DNA from: Tibeticola sediminis
Lineage (GTDB): Bacteria > Pseudomonadota > Gammaproteobacteria > Burkholderiales > Burkholderiaceae_C
Reading direction: 5' to 3'
Assembly: GCF_003843835.1 (NCBI RefSeq)
Contig: NZ_RKQL01000001.1
Location: 496,001 to 560,000, forward strand
DNA length: 64,000 nucleotides
Shown: positions 20,813 through 29,461 of the stretch, piece by piece
Layout: each line of letters begins with the position of its first letter
How positions within the stretch are numbered: the first letter of the stretch is position 1
Notes under the pieces: model-generated
The model's input: only the letters and a program-made list of their open reading frames with translations
Databases searched by the model: none
Told to the model about the DNA's origin: nothing
Program-made: the position numbers and the translations under genes

Positions 20813-22486
20813 TCACACGTCGATCGCTTGCGCGGAGCCCGTACGCTGACGCAATTCGAATTTCTGAATCTTGCCGGTGCTGGTCTTGGGTAGTTCGCCA
20901 AACACCACGGCACGCGGGATCTTGAAGCCGGCAAGGTGTTGCCGGCAATGGCGCACGATGTCTTCGGCCGTGAGGCTCGCGCCCGGTCGCAGCTCGATGA
21001 AGGCGCACGGGGTTTCGCCCCACTTCGGGTCGGGCCGCGCGACGACCGCGGCGGCGGCCACGTCGGGATGGCGGTAGAGCACGTCCTCGATTTCGAGCGA
21101 GGAGATGTTTTCGCCGCCGGAGATGATGATGTCTTTGCTTCGGTCCTTGATCTTGATGTAGCCGTCGGGGTGCTGGACGGCGAGGTCGCCGCTGTGGAAC
21201 CAGCCACCGGCAAAGGCTTCGCGCGTGGCCTGCGGGTTCTTCAGATAGCCCTTCATGGTGATGTTGCCGCGAAACATGATTTCGCCCAGGGTTTCACCAT
21301 CCCAAGGCACGGGCTGCAGGGTCTCGGGGTCGAGCACGCGGGCGTCGCGCTGCAGGTGGTAGCGCACGCCTTGGCGCGCATTGAGGCGCGCGCGCTCGGC
21401 CACGTCGAGTTCGGCCCACTCGGGGTGTTTCGCGCAGACCATCGCCGGCCCGTACACCTCGGTGAGCCCATAGACATGCGTGAGGTCAAAGCCGAGCCGG
21501 TCCATGCCTTCGATCAGCGAGGCCGGTGGCGCCGCTGCGGCCACCATGGCGCGGATGCCGCGGGGCAGGCCGGCGCGCTCGGATTCGCTCGCGTGGACCA
21601 GCATCGCGTGCACGATGGGGGCGCCGCAATAGTGGGTGACGCCGTGCGTGCGCATGGCCTCGATCATGCCCCGGGCATCGACGCGCCGCAGGCATACGTT
21701 CACGCCCGCTCGCGCGGCGATGGTCCACGGGAAGCACCAGCCATTGCAGTGGAACATGGGCAGCGTCCACAGATACACGGGGTGCTTGGGCATGTCCCAT
21801 TCCAGGATGTTGCTGAGCGCGTTGAGCGCTGCGCCGCGGTGGTGATAAACGACGCCCTTGGGGCGCCCGGTGGTGCCGCTGGTGTAGTTGAGCGCGATCG
21901 CATCCCACTCGTCGCGGGGCCAGACCCAGGCAAACGCGGGGTCGCCTCCAGCGAGTAAGTCTTCGTAGCCCATGGCGCTCAGCCTCGCGCGCGCACGCTC
22001 GATGTCCCCCCGCGGGGCCTGCGCCTCGTCAAGCGGGTCGTGGGCTTCGATGACGAGGATGGGCTCGGGGCGCTCACGGAGCTCGAGCGCCTGCGCGACG
22101 ACCGGCGCGAATTCGGTATCGACAATGATGGCCTTGGCCTCGCCGTGATCGAGCATGTAGGCAATGCTTGCCGCCTCGAGCCGGGTGTTGAGCGTGTTGA
22201 GCACGGCGCCGGCCATGGGCACACCGAAATGCGCCTCCACCATCGGCGGCGTGTTGGGCAACATCACCGCGACGGTGTCGTTCTTCGCGATGCCTGCTTG
22301 CTGCAGCGCACCGGCCAGCCGGCGGGCGCGGGCAGCGGTCTCGCGCCAGGTTTGCCGCTGCTCGCCATAGACGATGGCCAGCCGCTCGGGGTAGACCTCG
22401 GCCGTGCGTTCGATGAAGGCGAGCGGCGTCAGCGGCGCAAAGTTCGCCTCGGTGCGGGGCAGGTCCTGGTCAAAAATGCTGGGCAT
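20813..22486 (-). CDS. AMP-forming acyl-CoA synthetase (medium/long chain type)
   Basis: This 557-residue ANL-family ligase resembles the medium-chain and DmdB/AlkK-like group. It has NYTSGTTGRPKGVVYHHRG, LPMFHCNGWCFPW, the YGLTEVYGP block and SGGENISSLEIEDVLY. KTSTGKIQKFELR carries the catalytic Lys. The likely role is activation of fatty or related acids for beta-oxidation; the exact substrate is unknown. The ATG at 22486 (MPSIFDQDLPRTEANF) has GAGGAG upstream. It shares a strand with rlmD, 82 bp after that gene. Confidence 0.9.
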   Translation of the reverse strand: MPSIFDQDLPRTEANFAPLTPLAFIERTAEVYPERLAIVYGEQRQTWRETAARARRLAGALQQAGIAKNDTVAVMLPNTPPMVEAHFGVPMAGAVLNTLNTRLEAASIAYMLDHGEAKAIIVDTEFAPVVAQALELRERPEPILVIEAHDPLDEAQAPRGDIERARARLSAMGYEDLLAGGDPAFAWVWPRDEWDAIALNYTSGTTGRPKGVVYHHRGAALNALSNILEWDMPKHPVYLWTLPMFHCNGWCFPWTIAARAGVNVCLRRVDARGMIEAMRTHGVTHYCGAPIVHAMLVHASESERAGLPRGIRAMVAAAAPPASLIEGMDRLGFDLTHVYGLTEVYGPAMVCAKHPEWAELDVAERARLNARQGVRYHLQRDARVLDPETLQPVPWDGETLGEIMFRGNITMKGYLKNPQATREAFAGGWFHSGDLAVQHPDGYIKIKDRSKDIIISGGENISSLEIEDVLYRHPDVAAAAVVARPDPKWGETPCAFIELRPGASLTAEDIVRHCRQHLAGFKIPRAVVFGELPKTSTGKIQKFELRQRTGSAQAIDV

Positions 22487-22568
22487 GGCGGCTCCTCGGG
22501 CAGGTGCCGCCATTGTGCGCAGCCTGCGCACCGTGCCGACCGGGGATTTCCCGCGGCCCGGGGGGTCG

Positions 22569-24056
22569 TCAAACCGTCGCGGCGGCGCGCTCGAACACCG
22601 CGACGCTCTCCACATGCGCGGTGTGCGGGAACATGTTCACCACGCCGGCAGCCGTGCAGCGGTAGCCGGCTTGGTGCACGAGCAGGCCGGCGTCGCGCGC
22701 GAGGGTAGCCGGGTTGCAGCTGACGTAGACGATGCGCTGCGGGGGCTCCCAGCCCTGGGCCGCGGCGGGCAGCGGCGCTGCGCCTTCGGCACCCATGCGC
22801 GACTGGTGCAGCTCGGCCAGGGCTTTGACCAGCGCGAACGCGCCTTCGCGCGGCGGGTCGACCAGCCATTTGTCGGCGCTGCCGTCGGCGACGAGCATCT
22901 GGGGCGTCATCTCGAAGAGGTTGCGCGCTACGAATTTCGTAGCACAGAGTGACGGAATCACGCCGGGGTTTTGCGAATTTCGCTCAAAATTTTGCTGCGC
23001 GCGCTCGACCAGTGCCGCGCTGCCCTCGATGCCAAGCACCTCGCGCGCCTGGGTGGCCAGCGGCAGGGTGAAATTGCCCAGACCGCAGAACCAGTCAATC
23101 ACCCGCTCGTGCGGCTGCGCGGCCAGCAGGCGCAGCGCGCGGCTGACCAGCACCCGGTTGATGTGGGGGTTGACCTGCGTGAAGTCGGTGGGCTTGAAGG
23201 GCATGGTGATGCCGAACTCGGGCAGGCGATAGGCAAGCTCCGGCCCGCCTTCGTCAAGGAGGTGCACCGAATCGGGCCCCTTGGGCTGCAGCCACCATTG
23301 CACGTCGTGTTGGAGCGCAAACGCGCGCAGCCGCGCAGCGTCATCCTCACTGAGCGGCTCCAGGTGCCGCAGCACCAATGCCGTCACCGCGTCACCGCAG
23401 GCGAGCTCGATCTGGGGGCAGGTTTCGCGCGCATCCATGCTGCCGATCAGCGCGCGCAGCGGAACCAAAAGTGCGCTCACCTGAGCGGGCAGCACCGAAC
23501 AGCTGCGCATATCGGCGATGTAGCGGCTTTTGCGCTCATGAAAGCCGATCAGCACTTCGCCCTTGCGGTGCACATAGCGCACCGCCAGCCGCGCGCGGTA
23601 GCGATAACCCCAGGCCGGGCCCTCGATGGGGCGCAGCAGGGTCTCGGCGCGCACCTTGCCGAGATGCCAAAGATTGTCTTCGAGCACGCGCTGCTTGACC
23701 GCCACCTGCGCGGCCGGATGCAGATGCTGCATCTTGCAGCCGCCACAGGCGCCCGTGTGCAGGCCGAAGTGCGGGCAGGCGGGGCGCACGCGCTGGCTCG
23801 ACTCGCGGTGGATGGCGGTGAGGGTGGCCGCCTCCCAGTTGTTCTTCTTGCGGTGCACCGAGGCGCTGACGATCTCGCCAGGCAACGCGCCCTCGATGAA
23901 CACCACCTTGCCATCGGGGCGGCGGGCGATGCCCTGGGCTTCGATGTCGAGCGCGTCGACGCGCAGCCAGCCTTCGGGCAGCGCGGGCGCCGCGTCGCTG
24001 CAAGGGGCGGTGGCTTCGGGAGAGGTCAGGGCTTGGAGGTCGGAATCGTCACTCAT
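22569..24056 (-). CDS. rlmD: 23S rRNA (uracil(1939)-C(5))-methyltransferase
   Basis: RlmD methylates U1939 of 23S rRNA using SAM. The 495-residue protein starts with a TRAM-like RNA-binding region. The iron-sulfur cysteines are in [20 protein letters not shown]. The methyltransferase motifs [23 protein letters not shown] and [14 protein letters not shown] follow. Between QNFERN and FVARNLFE there are about 14 extra residues ([14 protein letters not shown]) coded by an antisense copy of the family 2 repeat at 22931-22993; homologues usually have a short loop there. The -10-like GACAAT lies 6 nt before the ATG. Confidence 0.93.
   Translation of the reverse strand: MSDDSDLQALTSPEATAPCSDAAPALPEGWLRVDALDIEAQGIARRPDGKVVFIEGALPGEIVSASVHRKKNNWEAATLTAIHRESSQRVRPACPHFGLHTGACGGCKMQHLHPAAQVAVKQRVLEDNLWHLGKVRAETLLRPIEGPAWGYRYRARLAVRYVHRKGEVLIGFHERKSRYIADMRSCSVLPAQVSALLVPLRALIGSMDARETCPQIELACGDAVTALVLRHLEPLSEDDAARLRAFALQHDVQWWLQPKGPDSVHLLDEGGPELAYRLPEFGITMPFKPTDFTQVNPHINRVLVSRALRLLAAQPHERVIDWFCGLGNFTLPLATQAREVLGIEGSAALVERAQQNFERNSQNPGVIPSLCATKFVARNLFEMTPQMLVADGSADKWLVDPPREGAFALVKALAELHQSRMGAEGAAPLPAAAQGWEPPQRIVYVSCNPATLARDAGLLVHQAGYRCTAAGVVNMFPHTAHVESVAVFERAAATV
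22931..22993 (+). repeat. Coding short repeat (family 2), antisense inside rlmD
   Basis: The plus strand reads CGAATTTCGTAGCACAGAGT, then GACGGAATCACGCCGGGG, then TTTGCGAATTTCGCTC, matching the family 2 layout. The host gene is on the other strand and reads through the copy without a stop. Confidence 0.75.
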
Positions 24057-24062
24057 GGGGCG

Positions 24063-24068
24063 ATTGTC
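24063..24068 (-). promoter_or_regulatory. -10-like hexamer of a probable leaderless rlmD transcript
   Basis: GACAAT, then CGCCCC, then ATG on the minus strand. This is the same six-base spacing and the same hexamer as at murB and slyD, with no ribosome site. Confidence 0.4.
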
Positions 24069-24088
24069 TCAGCCCCGGCGATGCGTCA

Positions 24089-24267
24089 GGGAAACGCTGA
24101 ATCAGTTCCCGTGATGGCGCGAGCCCGGCCGCGGGATGGGACGCGAGGCGCAAACCGCAGCCATAGCCGAAGCGATGGCGAGGATCTGCTTTCGACGCAG
24201 ACCGCCCGCAGCCGGGATTCGCGCTGCGCGAGGGACTGGTTCAGCGTTGCCCTATTCAGCGTTTCCC
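24089..24267 (-). repeat. Inverted-repeat element (family 1), variant copy at the comEC 3' end
   Basis: The outer ends GGGAAACGCTGAAT (24089-24102) and ATTCAGCGTTTCCC (24254-24267) are a perfect 14 bp inverted repeat. A second right end (TTCAGCGTTGCC) lies just inside at 24240-24251, so the right terminus appears doubled. The core is in reverse orientation and its outer part is degraded. The comEC stop codon (24252-24254) lies inside the element. Confidence 0.8.
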
Positions 24268-26813
24268 AAGGGCGGTGCGCGGTGCTGCCAGTAATGCGGC
24301 ACGCGCTCACGCTCGCAAACCATGCGGCCCGGCTCGGCCGAAGACCATTGCGCCGCGCCGCAGTGGACGGAGTCGATGACCTGGATGCCGCGCGCCTGGT
24401 AGCGTGCCAACACCTCGGGTGCCGGGTGGCCGTAGCGGTTGCGATAGCCCGCCTGCACCAGCGCCCAGCGCGGCGCGACCGCGTCGAGGAAGGCGGCGGT
24501 CGACGAGGTTTTGCTGCCGTGGTGCGGCACCAGCAGCACGTCGCTACGCAAGGCCTGCGCCTGCCCGGCGCGCGCAAGCACCGCCGCTTCCTGAGCGGCC
24601 TCGATGTCGCCCACGAGCAGCGCGCGGTGTTCGCCGTTGTCGACGTGCAGCACGCAGCTCAAGGCGTTCGTCTTGCGCGCGGTGGCGTAGTCCTCGGGCA
24701 CGGGATGCAACACCTCGAAGCGCACGCCGTCCCACACCCAGCGTTGGCCCGCGACGCAGCGGGTGGCCGGACGCACGGCCTGCAGTTCATGCTCGGGCTC
24801 GATGGAACTCAGCAGCGTCGCCCGCGGCTGCATGCGCAGCACGGCGCGCGCGCCGCCGGTGTGGTCGGCGTCGCGGTGGCTGAGCAACACCATGTCCACT
24901 GGCTCGCCCAGCGCCCGCAGCAGCGGCACCAGCACGCGTGTGCCGGCATCGCTTCCGCTGGAGAACCGCGGGCCGCTGTCGTAGAGCAGCGTGTGCCCAG
25001 CCGTGCGCACCAGCACCGCATTGCCCTGCCCGATGTCGGCGGCCAACAGTTCGAACTGCCCGGGCGCCGGCCGTGCGACCGGCCACAGCAGCACGGGCAA
25101 GAGCAGCGGCAGGCCCATGAGGCGCACCGGCACCGGCAGGCGCAGCACCAGGAGCAGCGCGCCCACCACGCCCACCGCCCCCACCCACCAAGGCGCTGCG
25201 GGCACCGAAAGCGTCGCCCAAGGCAAGGCCGAGAGGGCCTCGAGCAGCGCCATCAGCGGCGTCAGCGCCCAAGCCGAAAGCGTCCACAGCGGCGGCGCCA
25301 ACACGCCGCCCAAAGCCAGCGGCGTGACCACCAGCGTCACCCACGGAATCGCGACCAGATTGGCCAGCAACCCCACCAGCGACACCTGTCCGAACAGCAG
25401 CAGGGTCAGCGGGGTGAGCGCGAGCGTGACCACGCCCTGCTCGCGCAGCAGAGCGGACACTTTGGAAAGAATCAGGCGCTTTACCGGTGTGTTTCGGTCT
25501 TCTTGTGCTTTCAAATCCGTAGCAAACAGAACGCCGACCGCGACGAAGCTCAGCCAAAAACCCGCCTGCAGTAGGGCCCAGGGGTCCAACGCCACCACCA
25601 CCGCCAGGGCCAGCAGCCACACCGTGGGCCACGGCCACGGCCGTCCCAGCAGGCGCAGCGCCACCATGACCGCCAACATCAGCACCGTGCGCTGCGCGGG
25701 CACACCCCAGCCGGCAAACCCAGCGTAGGCTGCGGCGAGCAGCAACCCACCGACCGCCGCCGCCGTCGGCGCGGGCAGCCACAGACACAGCCGCGCGCTG
25801 CGCCGCCAGAGCGCGCCCACCACCAGGCCCGCCGCCCAGGCAAACAGCGTGATGTGCAGGCCCGAAATGCTCATGAGATGCGCGACGCCCGTCGTCCGAA
25901 ACACCTCCCAGTCGGCGTGCTCGATGGACGACTGGTCGCCCGTCACCAGTGCCGCGAGCACGCCGGCGATGCGCGCGCGCGCACGCCCGGCTGCCTCGGT
26001 ATCCCCATCGTCGTCGGGCGTGGAACCCGCGCCGACGCGGTCCTCAATCGCATCACGCACGGCTTGGCGCGCCTGCTCCACCGGGTGTCGTGCGGTCGCC
26101 TCCAGGCGCTGGGGCGGCGCATCGCGCAAGGCCACGCGCACGCTGCCGGTGGCCCGTATGCCCTGCTCCCACAGCCAGAGCTCGGCGTCGAAGCAGTGGG
26201 GGTTGCGGCTGCCGTGCGGGGCCCGCAGAGTCGCCGTGAAACGCCAGACCTCGCCCGCGCGCAGGTCAGCCGGCTGGCGGTACACATCGAAGCGCTCGCC
26301 GTCGGCCGCGAGCTGCGGCCCACCCCACCAACCCAAGAGCACGCGCGCAGGGACGTGCACCGGTTCACCGGCGAGCGTGCGGGCTTCGGCCACGTCGAAG
26401 ACGAAACGCAAACCCTGCGCCTGCCGGGTGGGCATGGCCGCCACCATCCCGGTGAGCACGAGGCGCTGGCCCTCCAGCGAGGCCGGCAAAGCCTGTTGCG
26501 CCAGCCACACCGCCCGCAAGCCGGTTTGGGAAAAGCCCAGGCCCAGCGCCAGCACGAAGACACTGCCCCAACCCAGGACGGCCCCCGCCTTGGACGAGCG
26601 CCGACGCCCGACCCACACCAGCGCGAGCCCTGCGCCAAGGCTGGCCGCGAGCAGCCCTGCATAGCGCCCGGCTGGGGCCAGCACCGGCTCGCCAAGTTGC
26701 AGCGCGCAACCCAGCACCCAGCCCAGCAAGGCCACGGAGCCCAGCCAAAAGGCCCAGCCACCGCAGGCCGGGGCTGGGGCTGGGGTCTCTGGGCTTGGGG
26801 GCTGGCGCTCCAT
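24252..26813 (-). CDS. comEC: ComEC/Rec2 DNA uptake channel protein
   Basis: ComEC forms the inner-membrane channel that takes up single-stranded DNA during natural transformation. The 853-residue protein has N-terminal hydrophobic segments and a DUF4131-type region. The competence domain carries the signature LMSISGLHITLFAW, and several more helices follow. A C-terminal metallo-beta-lactamase-like domain has LLSHRDADHTGGARAV. A low-GC stretch, DLKAQEDRNTPVKRLILSK (about residues 430-450), looks like an insertion and overlaps a family 2 repeat copy. The last codons and stop come from the inverted-repeat element. Confidence 0.93.
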   Translation of the reverse strand: MERQPPSPETPAPAPACGGWAFWLGSVALLGWVLGCALQLGEPVLAPAGRYAGLLAASLGAGLALVWVGRRRSSKAGAVLGWGSVFVLALGLGFSQTGLRAVWLAQQALPASLEGQRLVLTGMVAAMPTRQAQGLRFVFDVAEARTLAGEPVHVPARVLLGWWGGPQLAADGERFDVYRQPADLRAGEVWRFTATLRAPHGSRNPHCFDAELWLWEQGIRATGSVRVALRDAPPQRLEATARHPVEQARQAVRDAIEDRVGAGSTPDDDGDTEAAGRARARIAGVLAALVTGDQSSIEHADWEVFRTTGVAHLMSISGLHITLFAWAAGLVVGALWRRSARLCLWLPAPTAAAVGGLLLAAAYAGFAGWGVPAQRTVLMLAVMVALRLLGRPWPWPTVWLLALAVVVALDPWALLQAGFWLSFVAVGVLFATDLKAQEDRNTPVKRLILSKVSALLREQGVVTLALTPLTLLLFGQVSLVGLLANLVAIPWVTLVVTPLALGGVLAPPLWTLSAWALTPLMALLEALSALPWATLSVPAAPWWVGAVGVVGALLLVLRLPVPVRLMGLPLLLPVLLWPVARPAPGQFELLAADIGQGNAVLVRTAGHTLLYDSGPRFSSGSDAGTRVLVPLLRALGEPVDMVLLSHRDADHTGGARAVLRMQPRATLLSSIEPEHELQAVRPATRCVAGQRWVWDGVRFEVLHPVPEDYATARKTNALSCVLHVDNGEHRALLVGDIEAAQEAAVLARAGQAQALRSDVLLVPHHGSKTSSTAAFLDAVAPRWALVQAGYRNRYGHPAPEVLARYQARGIQVIDSVHCGAAQWSSAEPGRMVCERERVPHYWQHRAPPLGNAE
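25477..25515 (-). repeat. Coding short repeat (family 2), weak sense copy inside comEC
   Basis: The minus strand reads TTTGAAAGCACAAGAAGACC, then GAAACACACCGGTAAAGCG. It aligns with the copy at 2905-2944, and the codon frame is the same (xxKAQEDRNTPV versus xFRARRDQFTPG). The match is weaker than in other copies. Confidence 0.5.
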
Positions 26814-26841
26814 GCGGGGATGTTAGGACAACGCCCGTGCC

Positions 26842-27010
26842 CTAGGGCAACGCTGAACAAGTTCCTCGCGCGCCGCGCATCCCGGCTGCGCGCGGTCTGC
26901 GTCGTTGCAAATCCTCGCCATAGCTTCGGCTATGGCTGCGGTTTGCGCCTCGCATCCCAGCCCGCAGCCGGGCGCGCGCCATCACGAGAACTTATTCAGC
27001 GTTGCCCTAG
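26842..27010 (+). repeat. Inverted-repeat element (family 1), full copy with CTAG flanks
   Basis: CTAGGGCAACGCTGAA at the left and TTCAGCGTTGCCCTAG at the right form a perfect 16 bp inverted repeat. Because CTAG is its own complement, the outer four bases can also be a target duplication. The core has GTTGCAAATCCTCGCC and the ATAGCTTCGGCTAT hairpin. This copy is in the divergent gap between the comEC and ridA-like starts, so it may affect their promoters. Confidence 0.87.
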
Positions 27011-27070
27011 ACTCGCCAGTCTGCACCGGCCCGCGGTCGGTGAAGCTGCACTCTGAAAGGACTCTGACCC

Positions 27071-27538
27071 ATGAACGTCTACGACAAACTCGCCGAACTC
27101 GGCATCACCCTGCCCCCTGTCGCCACGCCTGCCGCGGCCTATGTGCCCTTCGTGCAGACGGGCAAACTGGTTTTCCTCTCGGGCCACATCGCCAAGAAAG
27201 ATGGCAAGCCTTGGGTCGGCCAGCTCGGGCGCGACATCAGCACGGCCGAGGGCCAGGCGGCGGCACGCGCGATTGCCGTCGACCTCATGGGCACGCTGCA
27301 CGCCGCCTGCGTGGCCGCCGGCACCGACCTCAACGGCGTGGCGCGCATCGTGAAGGTGATGAGCCTGGTGAACTCCACCGGTGACTTCACCGAGCAGCAC
27401 CTGGTCACCAACGGCTGCTCGGAGCTGCTGGGCCAGGTTTTCGGTGCCAAGGGTGCGCACGCCCGCAGCGCCTTCGGCGTGGCGCAGATTCCGCTGGGGG
27501 CGTGCGTGGAGATCGAGCTCATCGCCGAACTGGCCTGA
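27071..27538 (+). CDS. RidA/YjgF family protein
   Basis: This 155-residue protein belongs to the RidA superfamily, whose archetype hydrolyses reactive enamine/imine intermediates. It has FVQTGKLVFLSGHIAKKDGK, the LVNSTGDFTEQHLVTNGCSE block and the C-terminal HARSAFGVAQIPLGACVEIE. The Arg there corresponds to the catalytic Arg of active RidA members. It belongs to the longer YjgF-like subgroup, so substrate and activity are not certain. GAAAGGA lies about 14 bases before the ATG. Confidence 0.88.
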   Translation: MNVYDKLAELGITLPPVATPAAAYVPFVQTGKLVFLSGHIAKKDGKPWVGQLGRDISTAEGQAAARAIAVDLMGTLHAACVAAGTDLNGVARIVKVMSLVNSTGDFTEQHLVTNGCSELLGQVFGAKGAHARSAFGVAQIPLGACVEIELIAELA

Positions 27539-27686
27539 AGCCGCTTCGGCGAGCTCGCGCGACGGCACGGGCCAGGCCGTCGCATTTCGTGACCCTTCTT
27601 GCGTGTGGCGCGGCGCTTGTAAGCAGGCTGCGGCCTAGCATGAAAGCCTCATCACATCCTCCACGCAACGCAAGAGGCACCCACCC

Positions 27687-28292
27687 ATGGCCACCCCATT
27701 TTTCAGCAAACGCGAACCCGAACTCACGCCCGCCGCCCACCCGAGCGCAGGTTCATCCGGCCCATCGGCCGCAGGCCCGCTGCGCGCCGGCAGCCCCACG
27801 GCTGCCTCGCAGCGCACCGGTCTGAACCCCGCCGCATGGGCACCGGACGCGGCGTCCGGTGCAGCGGCCTCGGCGACCGCGTCGGCAGCCGGCGCGCCGG
27901 TGCGCGAGGGCGGCAGCCGGCTCATCGTTGGCCCCAACATCAAGCTCAAGGGTGTGGAAATCACCGACTGCGACACCCTGGTGGTGGAGGGGCTGGTCGA
28001 GGCCACGATGGATTCGCGGCTGATGCAGATCGCGCCCATCGGGGCGTTTCAGGGTTCGGCGCAAATCGACACCGCGGAGATTCATGGCGCCTTCGACGGC
28101 GACCTGACGGTGCGCGACAAGCTCGTCATCTACGCCACCGGGCGCGTCAGCGGCACCATCCGCTACGGCAAGCTCGTCATCGAGGAAGGCGGCCAACTCT
28201 CAGGGCAGATCAGCTTCGGCACCGGCGACAAGGCGCGCAGCGCCACTGCGGCGGCCAACGCTGGCGCGCCGGGCGGGCTCAAGGCGGCTTGA
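27687..28292 (+). CDS. Bactofilin (DUF583) cytoskeletal protein
   Basis: This is a 201-residue bactofilin, a protein that polymerises into filaments used in cell shape, stalk or chromosome organisation. A disordered Ala/Pro/Ser-rich N terminus of about 75 residues precedes the beta-helical core. Regular short repeats are visible there (IVGPNIKLKGVEITDCDTLV, then GRVSGTIRYGKLVIEEGGQL). The Ala/Gly-rich C terminus is also low-complexity. The ATG at 27687 is preceded by AAGAGG. The gene is convergent with the esterase gene. Confidence 0.87.
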   Translation: MATPFFSKREPELTPAAHPSAGSSGPSAAGPLRAGSPTAASQRTGLNPAAWAPDAASGAAASATASAAGAPVREGGSRLIVGPNIKLKGVEITDCDTLVVEGLVEATMDSRLMQIAPIGAFQGSAQIDTAEIHGAFDGDLTVRDKLVIYATGRVSGTIRYGKLVIEEGGQLSGQISFGTGDKARSATAAANAGAPGGLKAA

Positions 28293-28324
28293 GCGGTTGT
28301 GGGCGAATCCTTCCCGCCCGCTCA
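28290..28324. terminator. Hairpin spanning both stop codons of a convergent pair
   Basis: TGAGCGG at 28290-28296 and CCGCTCA at 28318-28324 form a stem, with a further GGGCG/CGCCC-like pairing inside. Each arm contains the TGA stop of one gene (bactofilin and the esterase). There is no T-run, so termination by this hairpin is only a suggestion. Confidence 0.4.
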
Positions 28325-29386
28325 GCGCGGAGCGCTGCTGGCGGCGAAGAAGTCCCAGATCAGCCGAGCGGCGTCGAAGGCCGTCGAGCTTGGTGCCTTG
28401 CCGCGGCGGGAGACGCCGCCGGGCCAGGAGTGGCCGCCGCTGTCGGTCACGCACAGCTCGACCCGCACGCCCTGGGCGCAGCGGGCGTAGGCCTCGCAGC
28501 TCGCGCCCGCGAAGCTCTGGGTGCGCTGCGGCGCGCCCTCGCAGCGGTCGCGCTGCGCCCAGCGGCGCATGGTCTCGGGCACCGAGGTGAAGTCGGTGAC
28601 CTTGTTGGCGTCGCGGAAAGCGCCAGGACCTGCGCCACCTTCGAACAGCACATGGTCGTCGTCGCGAGCGTGGATGTGCAGCACCGACACCGGCCGCGCC
28701 GGCGTGCACTGCAAGGTGTTGTCGGTGCCGGCCACGCTGGCGACGGCGCGGAACAGGTCAGACGCCTCGCAGGCGAGCCGGTAGGCCATCATGCCGCCAT
28801 TGGACATGCCAGTGGCAAAGATGCGCGCCGAGTCAATGTGCGCGTGCGCCTGCAGCTGCGCCACCACGGCGCGCAGGAAACCCACATCGTCCACCTGGCG
28901 GTCGCGGGCGTCGCCGCAGCAGGCCCCGGCATTCCAGGTGGCCAGGCGCCCGCCGGCAAAGCGGCTGTAGCCGTTGGGGAAGGCGACGATGAAGCCGCCT
29001 TCATCCGCCGCGCGGATGAGGCCGTAGCGCGCATCGTCGGCCATGAACTCGGCAAAGCCACCCCCGCCATGCAGCGCCAGCACCAGCGGCAGCGGCTGCC
29101 CCGCCTCGGCCGCCCGCGGCACGTGCACCACCACCTTGCGCTCGAGACCTTGATGCGCCACGCGGATTTCATGGTCGCCTGGTGTGAGAGGCAGCGCGGC
29201 GGCGGCTGGCGTTGGCGCGGTCGCCGCGCGCCGCTGTGCGATGCGCTCGCGCAGCGAGAGCCGCCCCTCCTCGGCCTGCGCCGGCAGGCTCATTGCAGCC
29301 AACGAAAGCACCAGCGAGAGGGCAGACACCCCGGCGCGCGCACGCCACGTGGCTTTCCGGCGACCCTGAAATGCTTGTTTTTTCAT
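28322..29386 (-). CDS. PHB-depolymerase/feruloyl-esterase family secreted hydrolase (LpqC-like)
   Basis: This 354-residue secreted alpha/beta hydrolase has a signal peptide (MKKQAFQGRRKATWRARAG, then a hydrophobic stretch, cleavage after LPAQA). The family pattern is clear: LVLALHGGGGFAEFM, NGYSRFAGGRLATWNAGACC, the nucleophile GMSNGGMMAYRLAC and the His in TDSGGHSWPGG. Paired Cys residues suggest periplasmic disulfides. Homologues cleave short-chain polyhydroxybutyrate or aryl esters. A GTG at 29407 with GAAAGAGG upstream would add seven residues (MKWCVYA). Both candidate starts lie inside a family 2 repeat copy. Confidence 0.85.
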   Translation of the reverse strand: MKKQAFQGRRKATWRARAGVSALSLVLSLAAMSLPAQAEEGRLSLRERIAQRRAATAPTPAAAALPLTPGDHEIRVAHQGLERKVVVHVPRAAEAGQPLPLVLALHGGGGFAEFMADDARYGLIRAADEGGFIVAFPNGYSRFAGGRLATWNAGACCGDARDRQVDDVGFLRAVVAQLQAHAHIDSARIFATGMSNGGMMAYRLACEASDLFRAVASVAGTDNTLQCTPARPVSVLHIHARDDDHVLFEGGAGPGAFRDANKVTDFTSVPETMRRWAQRDRCEGAPQRTQSFAGASCEAYARCAQGVRVELCVTDSGGHSWPGGVSRRGKAPSSTAFDAARLIWDFFAASSAPR

Positions 29387-29426
29387 AGCATAAACGCACC
29401 ATTTCACGTCGGCCTCTTTCGGTTTT
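29371..29426 (+). repeat. Short repeat (family 2) at the start of the esterase gene
   Basis: ATGCTTGTTTTTTCATAGCA, then CACCATTTCACGTCGGCC match family 2. Read on the minus strand, it contains GTGAAATGG and GCTATGAAAA, the two possible starts of the esterase. The same arrangement is found at the methyltransferase gene near 35526. Confidence 0.8.
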
Positions 29427-29461
29427 GAGGACGGAAAACCCCGCGGCCGTGCGGACCCACC

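Noticed and set aside
22971-25574. An 867-codon open frame antisense to rlmD and comEC
   Set aside because: It mirrors the codon bias of the GC-rich genes on the other strand and has no recognisable domain. The rlmD and comEC proteins are unmistakable.
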